Shown: positions 34,254 to 45,088 of the stretch, in pieces | Numbering within the stretch: the first letter of the stretch is position 1 | Layout: each line of letters starts with the position of its first letter | Assembly: GCF_033807575.1 (NCBI RefSeq) | Contig: NC_084722.1 | Coordinates: 180,832-244,831, forward strand | Origin: Cydia pomonella | Taxonomy: Eukaryota > Arthropoda > Insecta > Lepidoptera > Tortricidae | DNA length: 64,000 nt | Direction: 5' to 3' | Position numbers and translations under genes: made by a program | Notes under the pieces: model-generated | What the model saw: the letters and a program-made list of their open reading frames with translations, nothing else | Databases searched by the model: none | What the model was told of the DNA's origin: nothing

Positions 34254-34545
34254 TTTTTCATCACACTTGCTTGAAAGATCTTATTTCATGCAGGTATACT
34301 CAAGGACAAAGTATTATTGTATTGTGAACATGTATTGTTCCCATGGGAGTTATGGATTGTGAAATAAAAAAGTATAACTCCCGAGGGAGTTATAGCTTTT
34401 TTTTAATTGTGTCACTAATAATTCATACGAACCAAGTAGGTATAAATGAGTTTTACTTTTAAAATACTGACGTTTATAGTTTATTTTTTATGTTAAAAAA
34501 TATTTAATTAAATTAATTTCATAGCTGTTTAAAATATTTTTACAC
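34254..34545 (+). repeat. Long direct repeat, copy 2 (empty site)
   Basis: Same order as 33555-34080 but without the 232-bp MITE. It contains the perfect palindrome TATAACTCCCGAGGGAGTTA (plus TA) at about 34372-34393. Its first 19 bases (TTTTTCATCACACTTGCTT) are mirrored at about 34973-34991, so it may be the left end of an inverted-repeat element. Confidence 0.6.
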
Positions 34546-34594
34546 AATTTTCAATCGTGGCTAAATGCCAGATATAGGTCTGTTCTGTGCCTTC

Positions 34595-34867
34595 TATGGA
34601 AGGTAGAGGCAAGGAACAGAAACTCCTTAGGCAGAATTGTTGCAAATGTGTCCAGCTGTCAGCTATAAATAATAGTTCCAAATCTCTGCAGAGTAGGGCT
34701 AGAGTATATAGCTATGAACCTAGGCGTTAATGACGGAGTGAAGTGCGCTGTCTATGATTAGATTTTTTTCTCATGTATTCTAGGTATTGTAGCGCCATCT
34801 ATTTATGGTTTTTTGTCGGACACTTTTTGGTATATGGAGATTTTGTTCCTTGCTTCTACCTTCCATA
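34595..34867. mobile_element. 273-bp MITE, copy 1
   Basis: Begins TATGGAAGGTAGAGGCAAGG and ends CCTTGCTTCTACCTTCCATA, a long inverted repeat. The sequence between the ends is shared with 36340-36612, which has exactly the same length. No transposase frame is present. Confidence 0.85.
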
Positions 34868-34989
34868 GTACCTTCGATGCCTAACCTGTCAAATAATGAC
34901 AATATGGCGGACGAATGTTTGAAATGTCACAATATTTAAGAATTCCTTCGCTTAAAATGTAGTTTTTTCTTCGCAAGTGTGATGAAAAA

Positions 34990-35119
34990 CATTGTGCGTA
35001 ACTCTGGGGGTAAGAATTTTGCAAGCTCGGGTCTTTAATGCATTCCAGCCTGCGGCTGTCGTGCATCTAAAGACCTCACATGCAAAATTTTACTTACGCC
35101 CCTCGTTGCACAATGTACT
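34990..35119. mobile_element. 130-bp hairpin MITE
   Basis: CATTGTGCGTAACTCTGGGG, GTAAGAATTTTGCAAGCTCG and GGTCTTTAATGCA are mirrored by TGCATCTAAAGACC, GCAAAATTTTACTTACGCCC and CTCGTTGCACAATG. It folds almost completely. Confidence 0.75.
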
Positions 35120-35325
35120 ATTACCAGGCGCTTTTGGGTGAAGGAAAACATCAAGAGAAAACCAGACTAATCCCAATGAAGCCTAGTCCACCCTCTGGGT
35201 TGGAACGTCAGGTGGCAGTCGCTTTCGTAAAAACTAGAGCCTAGGCCAATTCTAGAGATTAGTTGTCAAGCGGACCCCAGGCTCCCATGAGCCGTGGCAA
35301 AAATGCCGGCTCGAGGAGGAAAGAA
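35120..35325 (+). mobile_element. Family B SINE, 3' half
   Basis: GGTGAAGGAAAACATCAAGA, ACCAGACTAATCCCAATGAA, GTCGCTTTCGTAAAAACTAG, AGCGGACCCCAGGCTCCCAT and GAGCCGTGGCAAAAATGCCG. It continues the 5' half at 34138-34253. The two belong to one SINE split by nested insertions. Confidence 0.75.
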
Positions 35326-35543
35326 TAGGTTCATCACATAAAATCATCATTGCTAATGTAAAAAAACAGGCGTTAGATATGTGTAACTTTAATCGTTGGC
35401 TTGGCTACTCATCAGGAACTTATTTCACCACGATGACAAATGAAATTGACACTTACAATCTCTGTCTATTTCTGGGGCGATAAGTACAGGTATCGCCGAG
35501 AGATTTAAGGTGAATAAATGTCCTTATTTACTTGTTGCACCAG

Positions 35544-35686
35544 CGATGTACGGTCACGTATGAAAATATCAATACGAAAAAAATGCCAAAAATATGTATA
35601 CACGACTTTATTGCCCATATATTAAGATAGTGTTTACATATTTTTAGCTCATTTTTCGTACCGATATTTTCAGACGTGACTGTACA
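35544..35686. mobile_element. 143-bp MITE
   Basis: GTACGGTCACGTATGAAAAT, ATCAATACGAAAAA at the left is mirrored by TTTTTCGTACCGATATTTTC and AGACGTGACTGTAC at the right. Confidence 0.75.
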
Positions 35687-35689
35687 GCG

Positions 35690-36115
35690 CATTGGGGTTC
35701 ATCCATTAATTACGTCACACGAATTTCGAGGTTTTTTGACCCCTCCCCCTCCTTGTCACACTTGGTCACATTTCGCAAACCCCTCCCCCGCTGGTGTGAC
35801 GTTACATTTTTATTAATTTTGTTTACAACGAAATCGGCAAATCGATAGGTATTATTAATATATTTTCAAAATATTTTTGATGAAAGAGATATTAGTAATT
35901 TTATAACACAAAACCGATTAGGAAAGAACGAATAAAAATGATTATCGGTCCAAAAACTCGTTATTTAACTGCACAGCGATTTAAACAAAAACTGGGTTAC
36001 TGATGAAGTTAAAGTGACGTCACAAAGTTAGCGACTCCCCCCTCCCCCTTGTCACAACATGTCACATTTTCTTGACACCCTCCCTCCCCCTAAACGTGTG
36101 ACCCCTTGTCACTGG
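35690..36115. repeat. C-rich repeat with recurring CCTCCCCC and TTGTCACA
   Basis: ATTAATTACGTCACACGAAT, TGACCCCTCCCCCTCC and TTGTCACACTTGGTCACATT at the left echo GTGACGTCACAAAGTTAGCG, CTCCCCCCTCCCCCTTGTCA and CAACATGTCACATTTTCTTG at the right. The echo is in the same orientation. Type of element unknown. Confidence 0.5.
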
Positions 36116-36339
36116 CAGGTGACAATTGCCCCCGTGGTGAAACAGGGGCCTGGGCATATTTGAAGTTGTAACATGCATGGGATAAAGAATTAATAGCAAA
36201 TTTATTAAGGTGTAAATAAATATATTGAGCGAACATGGTACAATTTATATAGTTAAAATGCTTACTAAAGTTAATATTTAAAAGTTACTTTCACTGAATA
36301 AACAAAGAACACAAATGACAGGTGCTATTTCATTGGAAG

Positions 36340-36612
36340 TATGGAAGGTAGAGGCAAGGAACAGAAACTCCTTAGGCAGAATTGTTGTAAGTGTCCAGCT
36401 GTCAGCTATAAATAATAGTTGGTTCCAAATCTCTCCAGAGTAGCGCTAGAGTAGCTAAGAACCTAGGCGTTATTGACGGAGTGAAGTGCGCTGTCTATGA
36501 TTAGATTTTTTTTTTTCAAGTATTCTAGGTATTCTAGCGCGACCTATTTATGGTCTTTTGTCGGACACTTTTTGGTATATGGAGATCGTGTTCCTTACCT
36601 CTACCTTTCATA
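36340..36612. mobile_element. 273-bp MITE, copy 2
   Basis: Begins TATGGAAGGTAGAGGCAAGG and ends CCTTACCTCTACCTTTCATA. Internal landmarks CCTTAGGCAGAATTGTTG, GTCCAGCTGTCAGCTATAAA and GAAGTGCGCTGTCTATGATT are shared with 34595-34867. Confidence 0.85.
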
Positions 36613-36847
36613 ATTGGAAGATCACATATTTGTCAATACTATAGAAGGGACCTATTTGACTAGAAAAGTGACAGTCGAACTGTCAAATTCTGCAAGAAAT
36701 GACAGACCCTAGAGCGAGGCGTCAAGTTGTTAAACATTACAGTTTGGCCGTGACATGCTTTAACCCCTTCTTACAAAAATGGTAGCCGTCACCTTTTATA
36801 ATTTACTCGAGTCAAACGGGTCTCTTTGTTAGAAGGAGCAGTAATTC

Positions 36848-37320
36848 TAAAGAGAATTTGAAATAGAGGTGTATTGTCAAAGAAAACTTTGTAGCTACAG
36901 TAAATTTACTATCATCTTTCGAAACATGATTACAACTTTTTCAAAGGCTATACATAATTAATTTTAAAGTTACTCGCCAAACTGCTTATGCGGTGTTGGC
37001 GAGACAGAGTTTAGAACGCCAATTGACTTTGATGCTTATAAGTGTTAAATTTGTTATATAAAGTGGCGCCAGCTAATAGATCAAAAGCCAAAGGTATAGC
37101 GACATTGTTTCGAGCGATGGCGCCATAACCTTTAGGTTGTGCCCAGTAAGATGGCGCCACTTTTTGATAATTAACAAATTGTACATATATCAGTGAAAGA
37201 ATAAGGATCAATGTCAATTGGCGTTCGAAAAGTTATAATCATATTTCGGAAGATGGCAGTAAATTTACGTGGCTACAAAGTTTTATTTGACAATACACCT
37301 CTATTTCTAATTCTCTTTGG
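36848..37320. mobile_element. hAT-type MITE with long inverted arms
   Basis: AAAGAGAATTTGAAATAGAG, GTGTATTGTCAAAGAAAACT at the left is mirrored by AGTTTTATTTGACAATACAC, CTCTATTTCTAATTCTCTTT at the right. GTAATTC lies just outside both ends (36841-36847 and 37321-37327), as an 8-bp hAT-like duplication with one mismatch would. Inside, CGCCAATTGAC/GTCAATTGGCG and AAGTGGCGCCA/TGGCGCCACTT make a second hairpin. Confidence 0.75.
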
Positions 37321-37614
37321 TAATTCCTACCATTTGTGGTTTCTATAGGCGCTATGTGCATTAGTGCTACTGCAAATCACTTTTAATAATAACGTCAAAT
37401 AATCCATTAAGAAGGGGAAAACTGCTTCTCCATATAAAAGTCCCCATTTTCCTCTCTGGATATTGACGATATGGAAAATATGTTTATACTATTTGATGTA
37501 TGTATATTAACCATAACTATGCCCCTTCATTTGATTTCTTAGATTTATTGGTTATTAATTAAAGAGAAAAAGAAAATAATGAAATGCCATACAAATTTTT
37601 ATAAGCTTCTTACC

Positions 37615-37733
37615 TTTTTTTTTAATACCACGTCGGTGGCAAACAATCAAACGGCCCGCCTGATGGTAAGCAGTCACCGCAGCCTATGGACGCCTGCAAC
37701 TCCAGAGTTGTTACAGGCGGGTTGCCGACCCTT
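37615..37733 (-). repeat. Family A fragment
   Basis: ATACCACGTCGGTGGCAAAC, CGCCTGATGGTAAGCAGTCA, CCTGCAACTCCAGAGTTGTT and GGTTGCCGACCC. Only the 3' end of the family is present. Confidence 0.7.
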
Positions 37734-37739
37734 TAAAAA

Positions 37740-39225
37740 CCTGTACACACCTTTTTTGAAAAACCTCATACCGTAGACCCTTGTAACTTTAATAGTAATT
37801 AAAAAATCAAACGAAAGGGACTTAGCTATAGTTAATGTACATTAAATTACTTATGTGAAAACATATTTTATAATGTCAATATACAGAAAAAATGGAGCCT
37901 ACATTTGTAGGAAGAAGTGGTCATCCACTATGTCTTAGTAATATTTGAATATTATTAATATCTTCGTTATCTTCTGACATTTTCACTAAGGAACTTCTTA
38001 TTAAATACTACATTTGAATTGAACTAATCTAAATTAAAACAGAGTATCACGCACAGGTGTTGGTATATTTTTCTATTCACTTAAATCAACGCCCAGTACA
38101 TTTGTTAAGAATATTATCGGGGTCCGCTATTATCAATATAATTACCGGATAATTATCAGAACACTTTATTTACTTTTGAGATATCTAAAGGATAAAATAA
38201 TTAACAAAGATTTATCTGTAATATTAAGAATATTATCAAATCGGTAATTATCATTGACCCTTCCGAAACCTATGCTATTGTGATGTGCATACACTTGGCA
38301 TTAATGTACGGAAGCATTGCGAATATACAGGATAAAAACATTTCACAACAAAATGTGTTAAACACAAGCATTGTAAGTTACAAGTGTTTTTGATTGTAGG
38401 AGAGGTTTACACCTCTCCTCTGCCTCTCCACTGAGGCGGAGATGTGCGAAGATGAGAGAGGTGCAGGAATCTAACAATATAAATGGTTGTAGTTGTAATC
38501 CACATCTCTTGTCTGTTCCGCTGTATTATCTCTCCCTCAGTGGAAATGCAGCTTTAGGTTTAAAAAAATCATGCTCCGAATTTGACAGCTGGCGTACCTA
38601 GATGTCGCCTCTATTAACAACTCCTTGCTAACAATGCTTTTATTTAACACAAAGGTTTCACATAATTAAATTAACAAATAAAAGATGTAGACTTCCACCC
38701 TTAAAATAAGCGGCGGAAAAAAAGACTAAGCCAAAAATAAATTAAAATAGATAAATAAGAAAATAAGTTAAGTAATAAAAATCACAAAAATGCATAAAAT
38801 TCATGACCCTTGTAGTGTATGAAACATGCGTAGTCTTGAGATCAGAGACACAGATTGTTTGTTATTCTGCGGTCCAGTAGATATTTATATTACAGGCTAA
38901 GTATACAAATATATAATAAATTAAAAATTGCAATAAATATGGATACCATCAGACTTTTTCTTGCCTGACGTCATCCGTTAATACTTTTGTCCAATTAGGA
39001 AACCGACTATTGCTCTGATGTTTGCAGTACTTAGGAATATTATTATTTTGATCCAAAAATCGGCTTTCTTGTATTTTTAGAACAAAAGTAGCGTTAGGTA
39101 AGCGCCCTAATCGAATGCTAAAGGAAAAACCATGCTGCAAAACTTATTCAGAATCATTTCTTTTTCACAGCATATTTTTAACACGCTTTTTATTAGTTCG
39201 ACCTGTAATGTAACTATGTAATGGA
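37740..39225. other. AT-rich stretch with one small MITE
   Basis: At 38412-38552, CTCTCCACTGAGGCGGAGAT, AATGGTTGTAGTTGTAATCC and CTCCCTCAGTGGAAATGCAG mark a small repeat related to 22098-22192. Nothing else is supported. Confidence 0.45.
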
Positions 39226-39229
39226 ATCT

Positions 39230-39560
39230 AAGGTAACTAATTTAACCATCTTCCAAGGATCGTAGCGTCATGAAAATTGACAGCTGTATGTAGTTCTGAT
39301 GACAATACAATAATATGGTACTGTCGAACTGATCTAATGATGGAGCCGGAAGATATGAACTGGAACTTCGTATCATAGCTGTGTTTGGATTTGTTAGAAA
39401 AGTCTTGTAATGAACTTTGACCGCGATTAGGTTTCAAGGTCTGATGATGAAGCCGGAAGATAGGCACTGGCATTCCATGATGGAATATCGTATCATAGTC
39501 GTGTTTGCACTTGTGAGAAAGGTCACGTAATGGACATTGAACACGATCAGGTTTCACATT
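39230..39560 (-). repeat. Imperfect tandem duplication, unit about 110 bp
   Basis: ATGATGGAGCCGGAAGATAT, GTATCATAGCTGTGTTTG and CGATTAGGTTTCA at 39335-39438 recur as ATGATGAAGCCGGAAGATAG, GTATCATAGTCGTGTTTG and CGATCAGGTTTCA at 39440-39557. A 106-codon minus-strand ORF spans both, but its repeats reflect the DNA repeat and it has no domain. Confidence 0.6.
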
Positions 39561-40195
39561 TATAAAAGCGTGTTTTTCTAGTGTTTTTTAAACTATTATT
39601 TTATTTTCAACTCTAGACTATTTTAACTCTGTCTAAACATATTACAAATATACCAATAAAAGGTAACTAAAAATCGAGAGAACTCATTCAATTACGAGTA
39701 CTTACACCAGAATATACAAGACCTTAGGCATAAGCTTTACTACTACCATTTTATGCGCTGCAATATTTATGGCGTTGGCCGTATAAAGTTACAATTTAAT
39801 ACACAACTTGTAAATAATATTATGCTAAAACCTTTTAATAAATAATTTAAGATCGTCAGTCGTCACTAGTCACACAACACACAACCACTATAATAGTTTT
39901 TCCAGTCCTCTCGAGGCTTCCTATTTAAAAACATTTTTGATCCTTGCGCTCGGTTGACCCCAGTGCTCAATGAGTTAGGTTCAGGCACATTTAGATCGAT
40001 CATATTATACATTTATTAATACAGCTTTGAGCCTCTTATCGGTATGCAAGAAATATTGCAAGGAATTTAGATCTGAGTAAAGGCATATTTGTAAACAATG
40101 TCGATGAAGACAGCTCAATCGTACTGTAATCATTTCGGTGGGAGTCGGACACCGGTACACAATTTACTCAGAAATCAAATATGGATGTCGGTGTC

Positions 40196-40310
40196 TAGTC
40201 AGCGCTATGGAAAACAGTGTCGCCGCGCAGTTGCACCAACATTGCGTCGAGCAGCAGCCACAGAGTTGACTAGACGACGCTCGGGAGACGCTAGTGCTAT
40301 CGTCTGGGGC
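40196..40310 (+). repeat. Repeat family G, copy 3, overlapping the F-box frame end
   Basis: CAGCGCTATGGAAAACAGTG, CGCGCAGTTGCACCAACATT, GCGTCGAGCAGCAGCCACAG and GTTGACTAGACGACGCTCGG match 2076-2210. The uninterrupted minus-strand frame of the F-box gene ends at 40297, inside this repeat. Confidence 0.65.
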
Positions 40311-41781
40311 TGGCGCTAGTCGTCGGGGCGCGGCCGCCGGCGCCAGCGCTGCAGCTCGCGGCGGAACGTGGCCAGCAGCCCGCCGCCGCCGCGCCGCGCC
40401 GGCTAGCTGCCGTCGCAGTACGCCGTGGCCCACGGCGGGTCCAGCTGCGGGTCCTGCAGCGGCCGCAGCAGCCGCACCGACGTCCAATGGTAAAAATCTT
40501 AGCTCTAAAACCTTCACCGCGTCGCCGAAACGAGTCCTCTGCGAATCGCGCCGCGGCGCACTCGACCCGCACCTTCCTCTGTGGCCCTTGCAGACCTACG
40601 GGCGGCTCTACGACCTCTTTAGTCACGTTGGAGGCACAGTTGCAAGGCTGCGCGCGCTGAACGGGCCGTCGTCGTAAACAGTACGGGCGAGTAAAGTCGC
40701 GCTCCGCCGGCGGACGCTCCGATAAACACCGAATAAACTCTAGCGTTGCGTGCCTGCGTAACGCACCCACATAAGCCGAACGCAGCGGCAGATCGAGATC
40801 TAAGACTTCTAGCTTCGGCATAGAGGCGGCTAGTTTTAAAACGCCTTCGGGTGTGATGCGGCAACGCCACGCTTCCAACACCTTCAGATGCGGCAGTCGA
40901 GCGGCTAAGGCAGAAATGTGTTCATCGCCGAGAGCTGAGCCACTCAATGCGAGCTCTTCTATCCCTTTTGGCAACCGCGCGATTACTTCGTCAAGGTAAG
41001 TCCGTCGCACCATCACCGCGCCCGTTATGTGTAAGCGTCTCAGGCCTTGAGGCCTAGTCGCACGTATCGCGTCCTCCGCGGACATCAACCAACAGCTATA
41101 TAATTGGAGATTCACCATGTTCGCGCAATCGCCGATGGCTTCATACATGTGCGCGCGTAAGTCCGCGCATCGGAGAGTCAAATCAGTCAGGTGCTCTTTC
41201 CTGGCGCGTAACAGCGCTAGTAATCTTGATGTTGGCGTGAACAGCGCCTCCCCGAACATGTGAAGACCTCGCAGCTGGCAGCGTTCGGCACCAGGAAAAC
41301 GGGCAGTGTAACTATTTACAACTAACGACTGCAGACGATCCGCCACGGCTGAATCTGAGACGTCCCGCGCCGCGCACGCCGTGAACACATCTAAATGCTT
41401 TAAATTGGGTAACGCACCCAACAAAGCTATTTCCTCGTTGGAGAATCGCACGCCCGAGTGGCAAGAGAGTTCGCGCAGATGCTTCATGCGCATCGTAGCT
41501 GTGAGTAGCGAAGGTATGGAGCATTGTAAACCGGAGGTGACTATTAACGACCGGAGGGTGTTGGGTAAGCGCGGGAGTTGTAGCCGGCAGTGTATGGAGG
41601 CGGCTCGGCGGCGCACGAGCGCGGCCCAGCGCCGGTTGACGCGCGCGGCGCCGGCCACCAGCTCGCGCGCCGGCAGCCGCTCCAGGATCAGCAGCAGCAC
41701 CTCGTCGGGCAGCCGCTCGATGCTCGTCGGCCGCCGCGCCGCCGTGATCGCCGCGCGGCATTGCGGGCAATAGATACCCAT
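40297..41781 (-). CDS. F-box and leucine-rich-repeat protein
   Basis: Single-exon, GC-rich frame of 494 codons beginning MGIYCPQCRAAI. Residues about 20-55 (IERLPDEVLLLILERLPARE, then NRRWAALV) match an F-box, the SKP1-binding motif of SCF ubiquitin ligases. Residues about 75-380 hold degenerate leucine-rich repeats such as LPNLKHLDVF, LTDLTLRCADLR, GLRRLHI, IEELALSGSALGDEHISALA and LEVLDLDLPL, which by analogy select the substrate. A CPQC pair precedes the F-box, but no complete zinc site is seen. After about residue 430 the frame becomes Arg/Ala/Gly-rich and low-complexity and runs into an interspersed repeat. The alternative frame after an A-run at 40492-40496 (T-run on the coding strand) reads HWTSVRLLRPLQDPQLDPPW, with a stop at 40405-40403. 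The native end is probably there, and a one-base indel or assembly error is suspected. No specific orthologue is named. A substrate is unknown. Confidence 0.8.
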   Translation of the reverse strand: MGIYCPQCRAAITAARRPTSIERLPDEVLLLILERLPARELVAGAARVNRRWAALVRRRAASIHCRLQLPRLPNTLRSLIVTSGLQCSIPSLLTATMRMKHLRELSCHSGVRFSNEEIALLGALPNLKHLDVFTACAARDVSDSAVADRLQSLVVNSYTARFPGAERCQLRGLHMFGEALFTPTSRLLALLRARKEHLTDLTLRCADLRAHMYEAIGDCANMVNLQLYSCWLMSAEDAIRATRPQGLRRLHITGAVMVRRTYLDEVIARLPKGIEELALSGSALGDEHISALAARLPHLKVLEAWRCRITPEGVLKLAASMPKLEVLDLDLPLRSAYVGALRRHATLEFIRCLSERPPAERDFTRPYCLRRRPVQRAQPCNCASNVTKEVVEPPVGLQGPQRKVRVECAAARFAEDSFRRRGEGFRAKIFTIGRRCGCCGRCRTRSWTRRGPRRTATAASRRGAAAAGCWPRSAASCSAGAGGRAPTTSASPRR

Positions 41782-41799
41782 GACTGTATTAATTACTAG

Positions 41800-44148
41800 T
41801 GGAAATAGCCTCTATTGCGATATTTTGCAGTCTCGTGCTAATATACCCATGATTTATGTATACTTGCGAAAACAGGCTATTGCTCATGCTCAGGCACTAC
41901 GGTTACTTGACATCAGCTTGCCGTGACTAGAAGATACATGGAGATGGCGGCATCTGAAAACACAACGAAATTGCATTTGTATTTACTGTATACAATTCGT
42001 TAATTTCTAGTATCCGACTACAACATTTCATTAAAACCAAATACAAATCAGTTCGAGAAAAAAAAACGGACAAGTGCTAGGGTTCCGTACAAATATAACT
42101 TTACAAATACATACAAACTTACTTTTACTTTACAAATTTATAGCTTTTAGATTTTATCCCTGTAGTAGGGTAACGGCACCAGTCATGGAACACTTAAGAG
42201 CAAATTTGTAGCATTTGTGACATTTCCCTGTAACATGTAAAAATTCTACTCCATAGCGTGTTAAAAGTTGAATGTCCTATCCGTCTTTCATTTATGAGAT
42301 TAGGTATTGGGACCGTGCGAAGTGCATGGTGGGGGTAAGTAAAGCGATCCCAGCGAATAAGGTGGTAAAAATTTGAACTAACTGCGGATAGCGTCTTTAA
42401 CATTTCGTACAATTATATGGCTCGAAATGAAACTTTGATTTACGATAACTCCTGAAATATTCATTTAAATTGAATGGTGTAAGAGACCATTGTAATCTGT
42501 ATGAAATGCTTAATATAACTAAAGTATTTATTTTGATAATTGTTAATAATGTATCCATGTAAATAGCTTTGTAAATGCCACATATTACGTGATCTTTTTC
42601 TATATGTTAAGAATGGATATAGTAAGTTATCCTTAAAAGATAGACATTTAAGATCGCGGACTTTTTGTAGACCTATGAATGAGAAACAACCCCACCATAC
42701 ATTGTGTTGTTATAGCTCAAACGGATTAGGCAGCGTTTTCGATTAAAGCTCCTAGCCAGCGTGATTTTTTCCGACAACATCGTTATATTTCAAACAATTT
42801 ACACAAAACCTTAACAAGTTATATACTTAAGCCTTCCTCAAGAATCACTCTATTGATAGATGAAAGTCGTATAAAAATCCGTTCAGTAGTTTTTAGTTTT
42901 GGAGTAGTTTTATAAGATGTAGTGAATTGACGTTTTCCCCTAGACTTGCGGACACTAGGTTGCGTGACAGTCGTGCACGCTCCCAATACAACACATTATG
43001 TTGTTCCTCCAGAGATGTAAAAAAAATTGATAAACCAAAAGCAAAGGTGATATAATAAAATATTGTTGCATGTACAAGAACCCAGGTAATACTTGAAGAT
43101 AGGTAAGTACCTACCTAGCTTAATTATTATAGGTAAGGAAATCATCTACCTGGCTTCCGTATCTACAATGTATTTTGGACTTTATTTGTTAGAAGTTAAA
43201 TTACTAATTACAGTTGCCATGATTACTAGTTTTTGTTTAGCCTATTTCGAGTACCGTCTGGTCTCTATTGTCTATTGATATTTTTATTGTAAGTTCGAGT
43301 TTAGATGACAAAGCAAAACTATAAACTAACCATTCGGTTATCTATTGTCAGGTAATTATCTTCAAGAGTTGTAAAAACAACAATTGTTATCTTTATGTAG
43401 TTCACCTACTGCATTACGTTTTTTTTATGAGAGATTTTCTTCTTTACCAATAAGAGGTGTGATTAGTGTCACATGTCGTTTTATTGTTAACCCGCGCAAT
43501 AAGAGGGGTGTTGTAAGTTTGACGCCAATATGTCTGTCTGTCTGTGGCATCATAGCTATCAAACGGATGGACCTATTTCTATGCGGTTTTTTATACGTGA
43601 AAGCGAGTTTCCTTGCGGTGGTTCTTACTCTGACTCGTGAGCGTGTATTATGAGACCATAGTTTGAATAACTTGAAATACCTATAAAATTTTAAAAATTA
43701 AAAACTTCGTACGCAAAAAGACTAATAATAAAAAAATAACCCTTAAAAAGTAAAAAAATTATTATCTCTTATCAGTTTTTAGACAAAAAGTATAGATTTT
43801 TTGTAGAGATGGGTATCGCTATGGGGTATTGCTAAGTGGCAAACTTTAAATATCTATTTTAAACTTAGCGGTACCCTGATGGGACTTTTATTATTTTTGT
43901 AAAAAGATAATTATTTTTTTACTTTTTATCGGTGGTTTTATTTATTTATTTTTATTTTACAGCTAGAGTAACAAAATAGATTGCCAAATAGAAACAGTAA
44001 GCCAATCACAAGAATTCGATTTCTTTTTTTTTAAGCTCTAAACTTTTTTTACTTTTATGTGTTATTATAACCACCTCCTTTTGGAATTTTGAAGTCTGTA
44101 GCCCTTTGTGAATTGTTGACCTTTTTTGTTATCAGTGTAATGGCTGTA
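41800..44148. other. No supported gene
   Basis: AT-rich. A short family D piece lies at 42055-42095 (CGGACAAGTGCTAGGGTTCC). GACTTGCGGACACTAGGTTG, CGTGACAGTCGTGCACGCTC at 42943-42982 resembles the end of the MITE at 33696. ORFs up to 89 codons (43384-43653) show no domain. Confidence 0.4.
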
Positions 44149-44205
44149 ATGAAAACCTCAAGTAGCCTGGGTTAGTAAGCACAGTCTGCATACAATGAAA
44201 ACCTC

Positions 44206-44380
44206 CTCCTGTAGTAAGTATGTAAGGTTGCCAGAGCTCAACGAGGGGGGTGGGGTTAGGGTCGGCAACGCGCATGTAACTCCTCTGGAGTTGCAGGTGT
44301 ACATAGGCTACGGAGACTGCTTACCATCAGGCAGGCCGTATGCTTGTTTGCCACCGACGTAGTATAAAAAAAAAAAAAAA
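44206..44380 (+). mobile_element. Family A repeat inserted in the minisatellite
   Basis: From TCCTGTAGTAAGTATGTAAG through GGGTCGGCAACGCGCATGTA to GCCACCGACGTAGTATA plus poly(A). AAAACCTC occurs at 44198-44205 and again at 44379-44386, a target-site duplication made of array sequence. It entered after the array existed. Confidence 0.8.
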
Positions 44381-45088
44381 AACCTCAAGTAGCCCGGGTT
44401 AGCAAGCACAGTGTGAATACAATGAAAACCTCAAGTAGCCCGGGTTAGCAAGCACAGTGTGAATACAATGAAAACCTCAAGTAGCCCGGGTTAGTAAGCA
44501 CAGTGTGAATACAATGAAAACCTCAAGTAGCCCGGGTTAGCAAGCACAGTGTGAATACAATGAAAACCTCAAGTAGCCCGGGTTAGCAAGCACAGTGTGA
44601 ATACAATGAAAACCTCAAGTAGCCCGGGTTAGCAAGCACAGTGTGAATACAATGAAAACCTCAAGTAGCCCGGGTTAGTAAGCACAGTGTGAATACAATG
44701 AAAACCTCAAGTAGCCTGGGTTAGCAAGCACAGTGTGAATACAATGAAAACCTCAAGTAGCCCGGGTTAGTAAGCACAGTGTGAATACAATGAAAACCTC
44801 AAGTAGCCCGGGTTAGCAAGCACAGTGTGAATACAATGAAAACCTCAAGTAGCCCGGGTTAGCAAGCACAGTGTGAATACAATGAAAACCTCAAGTAGCC
44901 CGGGTTAGCAAGCACAGTGTGAATACAATGAAAACCTCAAGTAGCCCGGGTTAGTAAGCACAGTGTGAATACAATGAAAACCTCAAGTAGCCTGGGTTAG
45001 CAAGCACAGTGTGAATACAATGAAAACCTCAAGTAGCCCGGGTTAGTAAGCACAGTGTGAATACAATGAAAACCTCAAGTAGCCCGGG

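Noticed and set aside
40297..40677. Other ORFs of 117 and 127 codons on both strands over the F-box 3' end
   Set aside because: GC-rich shadow frames. The minus-strand F-box frame and its likely shifted continuation explain the coding signal.
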